From assembly GCF_008831285.2 (NCBI RefSeq), contig NC_045142.1:14573354-14637353 (forward strand): a stretch of DNA of 64,000 nt, written 5' to 3'. Made by a program: the position numbers and the translations under genes. The stretch comes from Nymphaea colorata (Eukaryota; Streptophyta; Magnoliopsida; Nymphaeales; Nymphaeaceae). The notes below the pieces were generated by a model, which ran no database searches, was not told where the DNA came from, and saw only the letters and a list, made by a program, of their open reading frames with translations. This document shows, piece after piece, positions 53,774 to 64,000 of this stretch (positions within the stretch are counted from its first letter, which is position 1; the number at the start of each line of letters is the position of its first letter).

Positions 53774-54848
53774 TTGATTAATGATCTGATTGAGGAATTA
53801 AACATTGGTAAAGAAGAGAATCCAATGATTTTGCAAAGCGGAACAAGTCTTTTAGTTGAAGAAAGAAAAGAGTTGGTAGACTTCCTCAAACAACATCAAG
53901 AAGCTTTTGCATGGACTTACGAAGACATGCCAAGACTTGATACAAAATTAGTCGAGCATCAACTACTATTAAAACCAGAATGTAAGCCAATCAAACAAAA
54001 TTTGAAGAAACTTGACCCTCGTCATAAGGGACAAGTTAAGGAAGGCCTAAAAGACCTATTAAAGGCAGAGTTCATCCAAACAATTGACTATTCTGAATGG
54101 GTAGCAAACATTGTGGTAGTTCCAAAGAAAAATAGCAAAATTCAACTCTGCATCGATTTTAGAGATTTGAATGAAGCCACACCAAAGGCGACTATCCACT
54201 TCCAAACATCGATTTGTTGGTATACAGTATCACCATGCTATGTTCTTCTTTATAGATGGATATTATAGCTATAACCAAATTAAGCTGGCTGCTCAAGATC
54301 AAGCTAAAACATCATTTACAACTTCATGGGGCACCTTATGCTATACCGTAATGCTGTTTGGTCTAAAGAACACTGAGGTAATATATCAAAGGGCTATGGC
54401 AGCAATCTTTCATAATCAAATGCATCAAATCATGGATGCGTATGTGGATGATCTACTAAGTAAGTAAAAATCAAGGGAGAATCATATCAGCGTTCTCTCT
54501 CAAGTTTTTGATGGACTCTTTCAATATAAGCTTAGGTTGAATATACAAAAATGTATATTTGGTGTAGAATCTGGTAAGCTTTTGGGATTTATGGTCAGCG
54601 AAAAGGAAATCGAGATGGATCCCTCCAAAGCAAAGGTGATCATTGAAATGTCACCACCAACAAATCTTAAGGAGCTACACAGCTTACAAGACAGAATTCA
54701 GTCAATCAGAAGGTTTATATCTAATCTTGCCATGAGATGTGAACTCTTCAACCATTTACTACGAAAGGAGTCAAGTTTGAATGAGGACATGAATGTCAAA
54801 CTTCATTCGAAAAGATCAAGAAGTATCTTCTTTGCCCGCCAATTTTAA
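53774..54848 (+). pseudogene. Gypsy reverse transcriptase, frameshifted
   Basis: Frame 1 (53774-54200) has FLKQHQEAFAWTYEDMPRLD, VVVPKKNSKIQLCIDFRDLN and EATPK, then shifts. Frame 2 (54230-54467) has DGYYSYNQI, KTSFTTSWGTLCYTVMLFGL and AYVDDLL (active site at 54438-54455), then a stop. Frame 3 (54537-54848) has KCIFGVESGKLLGFMVSEKE and the connection region. The order is normal, and it cannot be translated as one protein. Confidence 0.85.
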
Positions 54849-55620
54849 AACCCTCAATTCTGGGAAAACCTCTACTTCTTTACATCACAGTTAACAATTC
54901 AGCCTGTGATGAATTTTTGGCTCAAGATGAAGAAGGATGTCGAATAGAACATGTCATTTATTATATCAACAAGACATTTGTGAAATATGAAAAGAATTAC
55001 TCCCATATGAAAAAAACTTGCTTGGCCTTGGTATAGATGTGTCAAAAATTGAGGTACTATCTATTGTCATGCAAGGTTAAAATTTTATCCAAATTCAATC
55101 CATTAAATATATCATTGAGCAGCCATTTCCAAATGGAAGGATAGCAAAGTGACAGATTTTGTTGATGCAATATGATTTGGAAATGTGTCACAAAAATCAA
55201 TCAAAGGTCAAGCCATTGCAGATCAATTGACAGATTTTCCTCTATCTGAAGAAATTTGAACAAACGATGATTTTTCAAATGAGCAAATCCTAATGTCTGA
55301 ATCAAAGCCAATTTGGGAGATGCATTTGATGGATCTAAAAGCACAGCTTGGGCAGAGATTGGGATACTTTTCATTACACCAGAAAAAGAAATGATTTTTT
55401 ACTCCCTTAAATTGAATTTCTCATGCACGCATAATATGGCAGAATACGAGGCCTTAATCCAAGGAATCAAAATACTTCTCAAATTTAAAGTGCGAAGTAT
55501 TCGTATTTTTAGAGATTCTATTTTAGTTGTCACTCAAGTCAATAGGGATTGGCAAGTCAAAGATTAGAAATTGATCCCATATCAAGAGTTAGCAACTTTC
55601 CTTTTAAAATAATTCAAGGA
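54849..55620 (+). pseudogene. Gypsy RNase H regions, broken
   Basis: An LTR-type RNase H block (YLYFFTSQLTIQ-like, KTCLALV) is scattered over 54850-55100 across frames. A second RNase H-like block, DAFDGSKSTAWAEIGILF through NMAEYEALIQGI, is open at 55313-55567. A second RNase H is typical of the Tat lineage. Confidence 0.65.
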
Positions 55621-55946
55621 GTATTAGCTATTGCATGTCAAAAGATAATTTAACCTGATTGCAAACGGTTTAGCCAGTTTAGGCTCTACCATCACCTTCA
55701 AACTTGGAGAATCTATCAGATCTTTTGAAGTTGGAAGACTCGAACAACCATCTTTTGTCATACCAGAACAGGTGTTGCAAGCAGAAAACAAAGAAACTTC
55801 ATGGTATCAGAACATCAAAGATTTTCTCCAGACGTGAACACTTACACCTCAAATGTCTCAAAAAGAGTAAAGAGCTCTGAGACACATCTCTTCAAGATAT
55901 TTCATTTTAGCCGACATCCTATATAGAAGAGGATTTAGCCCAGAAT

Positions 55947-57061
55947 ATGCTCGATGTTAGCCCAGAATATGTTAAATGTCTCGATACAAATGAGGCACTA
56001 GAAGTCATTCAAGAAGCCCATGAAGGAATTTGCTGGGGACATGTAGAGTATCAGACCCTCATCAAACAGATAGTCAAAGCAGGGTACTATTGGCCCACAA
56101 TGCAGAGAGACTGTCACCAATTTGTCAAAAAGTGCATCAAATGTCAGTTGCATGCACCATCAATTCATGCTCCGGCAGCATACCTTCATTCGGTCAACTC
56201 ACCCTAACTATTCTCAATGTGGGCCATCAACGTGGTTGGTCCGATCAATCCACCTGCCTCAAATGGACACATGTATTTTCTTGCAGCCACAGATTATTTC
56301 ACCAAATAGGTGGAAGCAATTACTTTAAAAACAGTCGAAGGACGACATGTAGTGTCCTTCATTCACAAATACCTTTTGTGTAGATTTGGCATCCCGCACG
56401 ATATCGTTTCTAACAATGACACTCATTTTAAAAATGAGAAAGTGCGCAATCTCTGCCACAAATACAAAATACAACATCTCTTTTCTACCCCATATTACCC
56501 GCAAGGTAATGGTCAGGCAGAAGCAATCAATAAGATTTTGATTCGTGTCTTAAAAAGGACTGTTGAAATAGAACGAGATTGGCACGAGAAAATACACAAT
56601 GCACTTTAGGTGTACCGAACCACAATTCAAACTCCCACCAATGCTACACCAACAGAATTAGTATATGGAATGAAAATTGTCCTTCCGTTATATGTCCAAA
56701 AACCAACAATGAAATTTGCTACGCTCATTGAACTCCCAATTAGCAAGTATAAAAAAGAAACTTGCTCAATTAGACCTCTTAGATGAGAAAAGGCTACAAG
56801 CGGCAGAGCATGCTGAAGTCTATCGCAAGAGAGTCACTCGACATTATGTCAGTAATTGAAAGAAAATTCCAGGTAAATGATCTTGTACTAAGATCTGTAG
56901 TTCCAATCAGGAGTAGACCCAAAGGAAAATGGGCACTGAACTGGGAAGGACCATATGTTGTCAAAGAGGTTCTACACAATTCTTATCGACTGATTGAAGC
57001 TGATGGGGTCGAAATCCCTGATCCAATTAATGCTTTGCATCTCAAGAAATTATATACTTGA
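55947..57061 (+). pseudogene. Gypsy integrase, broken
   Basis: Zinc-binding start HEGICWGH...KAGYYWPTMQRD...CIKCQLHA (55947-56207), core VGPINPPASNGHMYFLAATD (about 56230-56300), FGIPHDIVSNNDTHF (about 56385) and PYYPQGNGQAEAINKI (about 56490), then GP.VVKEV...LKKLY (to 57061). Stops and shifts separate the parts. Where the core normally has a second acidic residue (SDNGTQF-type), this copy reads SNNDTHF. Confidence 0.8.
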
Positions 57062-58112
57062 ATTTGCAATTCAAAATTTTCAAAACAATTGTGCTTTGAT
57101 AAGCACATTCTTACCAATTTTCAAACCAAGGGGCATAATATCGCTTAGAGAAAGTTTAAAAGATGCATTAAAATTTTCAAAATTTTCAAACTCAGCCCAT
57201 GTCTTGAGGACAACTGGAAGGGCATTGGCTTGAACTATGTAAGAAATTCTAATGAAATTGAGAGTTTAATGTATAGAAATTCATGGTGGTCCCGACAATT
57301 GAGCACTTGTAAAGGTCTGGCATGAGATGGTATAAGAAAAAACCCTTGTGACCCAAAAGACCTTGGCAAGATGCTAGAAAAAGCTATCAAGCAAAATGAG
57401 TTGAACGATGAGCTTGGGGTGACTGTAGTTGTTCTTCTGGTTCGAAGCTCTGCAAGCGCGGGTGAGCATACGACCTGTGCTTACACTAAAAAGCAATCCA
57501 TGAACATTTTGCTTATATTAAGTCTCTTAAAGCCTTCTGAATTCGAGTAAGTAAGTCTGAAGAGTGTTTTACACTTGGTACCCTAAAGCCAACTGGTCTG
57601 AGAGTTACCGGCCCAAAGCTCGCTACAAGGGTTCAGAAGAAAGTCCGATAGACTTGATATTACATAAAGCAAACTACACAAAACCACCAAAGTGGAGGAA
57701 CTATATAGTAGCTTTTGGGGTGGTGAGGAATTTCCCACAAGAGTGAAGGGTGGCTCAAAAAGAAAATCAAAATTCAAAAGTTAAAGCCAATAGGTAAAAA
57801 TCTAAGTAAAAAGAGAGAAAAAGCGCTTGCCAATGATCTAGAATGTGTCAAGGGCTAAGTTCTCCAAGCATTAAATGCAAAAACTTTCACAGTTATAAAA
57901 TTTTCTAACTAACATTAATTCCTCTATAGAGTCTCCTGTGAGATAAAGGAAAATCTTCTTATTTCAGGTCCATACCTAGCATTTCCCCTTGAGTGAGACT
58001 GGTTCAACATAATTTGAAAAAGGGATTTTTCAAACAATTTACTAAAATTTGGTACGTAAATCTTTGCTATTAAGCAAATTCTTCAACTTGCTTAACAACA
58101 AAGAGGGACATC
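57062..58112 (+). other. Gypsy region between integrase and 3' LTR
   Basis: No further domain is recognised. Frames are short. The end ACAAAGAGGGACATC just before 58113 is a weak polypurine tract. Confidence 0.5.
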
Positions 58113-61100
58113 TGTTAACACCCAAAATTTTTTCACATCAGAATTGAAGCAATGTTAAAATTTTACAAAAAGATTTGTGTAAAATGCAGTTGCAAAGCCA
58201 ATTTCGAATCTAAAGAATAATTTAGATTCAAATCATGAATTTAACGCATGACATGAATCCCAATGCAGGATTACGAATCCAAACTATGTCCAAATTAGGA
58301 TTTGACATCCAAATCCAATTACGAATGACATCCAAACCCACTTAATTCAAGTAGGTTCGACCCTAATGCACCCAAATATGGTGCCAATCTTAGCTAAGCT
58401 CAGTCAACACGAGCTCAGCTTGGCCAAAAGGTAGACCTGTCTAACGATCCAATTAGTGGACAAGAATAGACTTAGACCGAATCGAACTCACTTTGACTAA
58501 GTTCAGTCAAAGTACAATTTAGCTCAATTAAGAGCTTTTTTAGCTCAAATTTATCAACTTACCTCAAACAAAGTCAAACTACTCGTAAATGAGCTTTGAC
58601 TTTGGTCAATTGGTCAATTTGACCAATTTGAATAATTTTGTCCTTCTGTGAGCAATTTGAGATTATAAAACTTAAATTAAAGTTTTATGAAAGGCAAATA
58701 TACATTCGAATTTGTCAAATGTATAAATCAAATATCAAATTAAAATTCAATATTTCAAACCAAAGTTTGATTCAATTGAAATCTATCTTCAATCAAGTTT
58801 TGGACAAAAATACTCTTTTCGAACCAAATTTGATAGAATTTTCAAATTTTATTCAAATTTTAATTGAATTGTCATAATTCAACAACATTTAGAGCTTAGT
58901 AACTAGATTTTAACATAATAAGCTCAATTTCAAAAAAAAAAAGAAAAAAGTAAGGCAAAACCTTGTGCAAGGGCATTTTTATCTAAAATTTTGGTCAAAG
59001 TTGGTCAGCTAGGTCTGAACCAAGGTTGACCACACCTAGCTCAGCCTACCTAGCTCGTGTAAATGAGATAAGAATGATTAATTAGAGCCATTAAAAACTC
59101 TTTTCTCTTTCTCATTTCCCCTTTCTCCTTTTTTTTTTCATTTTTCTCTAATCTCTCCTTTAATTTTGCAAAGTTAGGGTGCTTAAGTGAACCCTTACTT
59201 AAATTTTCGTGGTGAGAAGCTCTCTTTTCTATTGCAAATTTCATCAAGCAAGCTATTCTTCTTCTAGCTTTGCTAAGCTCGAATCCAAGCTTGAATTCTT
59301 GCTTAGGATTGCTTGATTTAGAAAACAAGTGTAGAAGAAAATCAAACATCAAGACCGATGACAAGGTAGGTGATTTTAACCCATTTATCATCTATTTTAG
59401 CTTCTTGATAGTTCATTTTAATTTCAGAAATTCGTGGGTGGGGTTAATTTCATTTGTTTCATGGCTGAAAATGATGTTCAGCTAGGAAAAACCTACGATT
59501 AAATGTATATGTTAATGCATAATGCATGCATGAGTCGGTTTTTCTAAAAGATGAACCCATGTGAAAAGGGCCCCAAGGCCACTTTTCTTTCAAAACAACC
59601 AGCTTAAAACCATTTTGAACTTTTCATCTTGAAAGAATCATACGGCGAGAGAGTGATTTTGCTGCAATATATATGACGAAAGTGTCTATTAAGGATGGAT
59701 GCATTCTCATGAATGTAATCCACCTTTGCATGGCAAAACTAAGGATGGACTAGCTTGAGCATTCGTTCATCCCTTTCTATTTAAAGTTATTTTGTTTCAT
59801 GCTTTTTCAATTGATCAAGGGTAGTAAGACAGATTAGAAACAAGTTTTTAATCTTCCTACGTAAAATAACCCAACCATGAATCATCATGATTCATGAGTT
59901 ATGTGGTCCCTTGTTAAATTTGCATTTTGAAGAGTAAGGTACATATATGTATATATTGTTATATATACACACGTGCAATCTATCGTGAAAAATAGTTTTC
60001 CTTTCTTAAAATTAGGTTGGAACACGTTTTCAAATTGGTTTTTAAGAAAATTGATCATTATATTGTTTTTCGTAGTACAAAGCTATGAAATCACTTTCAT
60101 TTTATCTTAAAATTTGTTTAATTTCAGCAATCCATACATAAAGTGTATGCAAGCTGTTGAAATCAGACCATGTTTTATAGGATTTAGTTTAAGAATGTCA
60201 AATTTTAAATACTTGAGATGCCAATTTTCAGGTACAAAGTGGCTATGTTTTGAAGAACAATAAAAAGGTTCTAGCCCTACCTAATCAGCTCTAACAAAGC
60301 CTTAGAAATTTCTGATTCAATTCACCAATTTTTAGACTTACATATGATTGATTGTGTCTCAAGAACGATGTAAGATCATACTTCAAAAACCCTAATCTTT
60401 GTATCCCTTAAATAACAAGATTAAAAGTGTTTTAATAGTCTAAGAAATAAATGGATCTTCCAGGACAAGAATATAAAATTTTGTTTGATTTTGGGGAGAA
60501 AGAATGGTTCTTAGAACTAAGAATGGTTCTTAGAACTCCATGACATGAATGAGAACATATGGCACATGATTTTTGCCCACTTGGATGTTTAGTTCATATG
60601 GAGTAAAACTGAATTTCATCATTTTTCTAGAGTCAAACACTCTTAGAATCAATATTTTAATTTTAATCCATTTAAATCAGAATAAAATCTGATTTTTATG
60701 ATAATTTTGAGGAAAAAGGATGATATCCATGTTTGCTCTATATATTTAAAGTTTGATTTCATCCTCATTTGCCTAATTTTTAATTGTTTTGAGTTTTTCA
60801 TTCATGACTCAAGCTTATGGAGTGAGTCTCTAATGTACATGCTTAATAATATGATGAACATATTTAGAGAAAATCGTTCATTTTAATTAAAATCAATCTT
60901 TATATGTAGATTGTATGATAACAAGAATTTGTAAACTTCACTTAACTTACAAAGAAAACACAAACAATGCATTCATTATCTTGACCGAAATATGTTTAGA
61001 AAACAACACGTTTTTCTAACAATTTGGAACCTATGCTTCATGAAAAGAATGAACTCTACCTAACCAAATCATACGATTTGGCAAAAGATGGATTCAAAGT

Positions 61101-61575
61101 CAATTTTGTTTGCTAAGGAAACTTAGCTATTTTTCCAAAAAATGATAATAAGACGATCACAACTCATGAATAATCTTGAGTTCACAAAAAAAAAAAACTC
61201 AATTTCAATCTTCAAAATCCCCAAGAGTTGTGGATTTCAAATCGAATGACGCAAAAACAAAGATTTTTAAATCAACTTGAAAACTCTTCAATCTTCAAAT
61301 AACTTATCAGAGGAATAATTGATTTTCAAAACAAGGTCAAATCACTTATTTGACATGAACTTTGGTTCTTGAATCCAAAATCTCAATGCATAAGCATATA
61401 TTATTTGCATCAACAACTCGTAAATGATCCAAATGATTCTTAGTCCTTGGTCCAATTATGCCTATTAAAGGCGGCAAGAACGGTTGGGCCTCATACCGAC
61501 AAGCGGATCCCTTTTTCTTAAGAATTTTTGCTGATTCGCATTCGACACCCCTGAGGAAAGGGTGGGGTGCGAATA
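58113..61575 (+). repeat. Gypsy 3' LTR (3463 bp)
   Basis: Starts TGTTAACACCCAAAATT and ends GGGTGGGGTGCGAATA, with CA mutated to TA at the terminus. Collinear with the 5' LTR, but with several deletions including the TATA-box block (junction near 59100). Confidence 0.92.
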
Positions 61576-63822
61576 ATGCCTTAGCCAGATCTGCTTTGAG
61601 GAGAATGGATGCCCCGTTGTGCTTGCCTAGGCTATTTGCTAGCTCATGAGCTAGTAAAACTTAAGCATAGATTAACTTGTTTGGGAGAAAAGCACTTTAT
61701 TCCTCACCAATGATTCTGCCTAAGATGGCTCTCATTCTTGTCACCATGATTTTTGAAATAACCTTGAAGATGCTGTTACAGATAGCAATGGGCCTAGAAT
61801 CTTTAATTTCAACAGCTCCCTTGAACTTAAGAATGAGGACCACATGTGCTCGATTGATTTTCTGAACAAGACTGGCCATCACAAAAAAATCCTTCATTGG
61901 CTCGCACACATCTTGCCCAACAATATCCCAAAAGGCTTTGAAGAAACTCACCGGAAAGCCATCCGGGCCTGAAGCTTTATCACTGCCAATGGAGAACACT
62001 GCCCTCTTGATTTCAGCATGCATGATGGGCACCAAAACGGAGGCGTTTTCATCTCTAGTGACCTAAGGACCCTCAGCTAGATGGTAAAAAAGGGTCCTAT
62101 CTGACCCATCTTCATTGTAGAATCCCCCAATCTGCTGTACAGAGTATCCACCTTAATCTCATCAATAGCATTGCGGCACTTCCTTCTGCTAACCTGAGTT
62201 TGGGAAAAATTTGTGTCCATCTAAAAGCCATTTGGTTCTGGACTTCCTTCTCCAAAAGAAACTTCTTCTAAAGAGCACTCTAGCTCATGCCTTAGAACCT
62301 ATTCCAAGTTGATGTCTCCACACTAGATTGTGTTTTGAATCGAATCCAGCTCCATTCTCAACTGGTGAACCAGAGAATGGATATTGCCATAGCTGCTTTG
62401 TTCCATTAGGACAGAGCCTTATGGGAAGCTTCCAACTTCTATGAAAGACAGATCATCTTACATCCTTTGCCCCTATGGCAACAAGCTCTTTGCACCATCT
62501 CGTTGCAACCTTTGCGAAGCGCCCAACAATTGAAGTATCTAAAAATACCTCTACAAGCTATTTCACAATGCCTTTTCTTGAGTTCTAAAACAAGTGTGTT
62601 GTATTAGGAAGTAGTTCTGGGATGGACACTGAGGCCGAACCGTACCATCTGATCGGTGCTCCATTGCTCCCTAATCGCTGCCCCAGCTTGCAAAAATCTC
62701 CTGGCCATTCTGCCAATTATTACTCCACATGAACCTCTTGTCTCCATCTTCTACAATACTAAGGCTGGCCCCATTGAGAAACCTGTTGAAAACTTTGCAA
62801 GAGGAGCTGTTCGGCAGATTGTTAGACTTGTCACAAGGGGAGCGCAGCATTGAAGTCCCACACTACAATTATTGGCAGCTCACACCGACAAAGATGGTCT
62901 TGTACATGACTGAAACCTCCAATATAGATGAGTTCCACCCGACTAAGATTATGGCCGATTGGTGAATACCGTCCTCATTAAACACAAAAGCATAATTCCT
63001 ATAGTTCTGCATCCACAATTTGAGAGAATGCCCCAACTCTAGAACTTCGAAACCAAAGTTTTGTATAAGAGAAATTGTGCCACACTATGGACCAGACCAC
63101 GAACGTTCTACGATAGGACATGCATCAGAAAGAAGATGATCAAGTAGTAACTTAGGAGGATGAGGATGGAGCCTCCATACCTGATCCAAGATCATCCGGT
63201 GCAAGGAAATTGTCTACCTCCCGAAACTCTTCTTCCATTTTTGATGTGGAAGCCAAAGCATGATCAGATGCTATGTTCGCCGAAACAGCCACTCCTTCTT
63301 TTGGGTCCAGCGGGATGTTGAGATATTCCACCTCTGTCATATTCTACACATATAAAGCATCAGACACAGCCTCTTCCATAAGCTTCTGACCTCTATTAGA
63401 ACCTATAAACTCCCTGAGGTCCCTCCTGACATTGTGCAGTTTCTTGCTGCTCTGAGATGGGTCCAGTGCATTCTTCGCTCTCCCATGCTTCACTCTATAC
63501 CCTCCAATCTTAAAATTTTGGATAGGGCTATGAGAATGACCCTCCCCCCACCTTCGGGATGTTAAGCCTTGCATGTAGTTTATCGACTGAATCTATCACC
63601 ATGCTTGATTTAGAGAAGGCTGGCAAAACCAAGGAAGATGAAAGCATGGGTTCATGTTCCTTCGCCTCATTCGCATTCTTAAGATCCACTACTTCAAGCT
63701 AATGGTGCGTATTGTCTAAACATGATGAAGGGTTAATTCAAGGAGGAGGGCACTTAGGTATTAGATATTCATCCTGTAGTAGGCCATGATTGTCCCCCTT
63801 TCTCCTTACTTTGCTTGGCCTC
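61576..63822 (-). mobile_element. LINE, 5' part (endonuclease and RT start), continuation of 42180-44573
   Basis: Minus strand, 5' to 3': ORF1-like tail (63574-63152); endonuclease start MHVLS-stop-NVRGLVHSVAQF at 63125 (a stop, TAG 63110-63108, replaces the conserved Trp of LSWNVRG); FMWSNNWQNGQ (about 62730); RT start IGSDKASGPDGFPVSFFKAF (about 61990-61930); LLAHELANSLGKHNG and LLKADLAKA, ending at the ATGCC junction with the Gypsy element. At 63823 the sequence passes into another LTR, so the LINE is probably interrupted there too. Confidence 0.8.
61697..62035 (-). pseudogene. LINE reverse transcriptase, N-terminal block
   Basis: 113 open codons with AVFSIGSDKASGPDGFPVSF, FKAFWDIVGQDV, HVVLILKFKGAVEIKDSRPI and FKVISKIMVTRM. 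These are RT blocks 0-2 of plant L1-type LINEs, and the frame ends just before motif A. Confidence 0.85.
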
Positions 63823-64000
63823 TGTTAACACCCCAAATTTTTCCACATCAAAATTGAAGCAATGTGAAAATTTCACAAAAGAATTGTGAAAATTTGCAAT
63901 TTCAAAGCCAATTTCGAATCTAAAGAACAATTAGATTCAAATCGTGAATTTAACCCGATACACGAATCCCAATGCAGGATTACGAGTCCAAATTCAATTG
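63823..64000 (+). repeat. Start of a second Gypsy (Tat/Ogre-like) LTR at the window edge
   Basis: TGTTAACACCCCAAATTTTT and the next 160 bases follow the start of the two LTRs at 44574 and 58113 closely (AAGCCAATTTCGAATCTAAA and AATGCAGGATTACGAGTCCA are shared). The rest lies outside the window. It could be a second full element, a solo LTR or a fragment. Confidence 0.85.

Larger units (their letters stand above)
44569..61580 (+). mobile_element. Ty3/Gypsy element, Tat/Ogre-like, 17 kb, inserted in the LINE
   Basis: The element proper is 44574-61575. A perfect 5-bp duplication, ATGCC, lies at 44569-44573 and 61576-61580. Removing the element and one ATGCC joins the LINE frame exactly (KADLAKA, then YDRMNW). 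Very long LTRs, total size, an extra ORF before gag, and the plus-strand order gag, protease, RT, RNase H, integrase all fit the Tat/Ogre lineage. LTR divergence is about 10% over a 165-base stretch I compared by eye (from 46380 and 59408). Every coding region has stops or shifts. Confidence 0.92.

Overview
The window is nuclear DNA of a flowering plant. It is AT-rich, its split genes have canonical GT-AG introns that can exceed 9 kb, and it holds plant-type Copia, Gypsy and LINE retroelements. I see no bacterial operon, CRISPR array, rRNA or tRNA gene. The species cannot be fixed from the sequence. Two host genes are well supported, and both were assembled here by joining exons at splice sites. 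They are convergent. (1) A plus-strand DEAD-box RNA helicase of the plant DBP2/p68 (RH14/RH40/RH46) type has exons between 4024 and 11339. It has a complete helicase core and an RGG plus RS tail, but its N-terminal part is not found in the window. (2) A minus-strand SEC23-like COPII coat gene runs from 33865 to 16856 in five exons and encodes about 926 aa. The 5.5 kb between their 3' ends holds a pair of about 330-bp direct repeats. Layout: 1-1412 is non-coding and partly purine-rich. 1413-2740 is a DNA-transposon-like element (GTAC-rich ends), and a second copy with an 8-bp target duplication lies at 29341-30457 in SEC23 intron 2. 2741-11339 is the helicase. 16856-33865 is the SEC23-like gene, whose 9.3-kb intron 3 carries a young Copia retrotransposon at 22682-28142. 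That element has paired LTRs, a CAAAG target duplication, a PBS, a PPT and a 1404-codon polyprotein ORF, and lies in the same direction as the gene. 34-64 kb is a transposon graveyard. It contains a LINE remnant (+, about 35540-36790), a decayed Copia (-, about 36850-40740) and a minus-strand LINE (about 42180-44573 and 61576-63822). The LINE's reverse-transcriptase gene is split by a 17-kb Tat/Ogre-like Gypsy element (44574-61575) with very long, unequal LTRs and an ATGCC target duplication. The left end of a second such LTR starts at 63823. The two host genes have unrelated jobs, RNA remodelling and ER-to-Golgi vesicle coating. What links the features is the insertion history: old LINE, then the Gypsy element inside it, then much younger Copia and short-repeat insertions. 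I found no convincing new defence or metabolic system. The most useful leads are the young intronic Copia with an in-frame TGA in gag, the GTAC-ended DNA element family, the near-identical 330-bp segments 21 kb apart, and the possible 18-nt microexon in the helicase.
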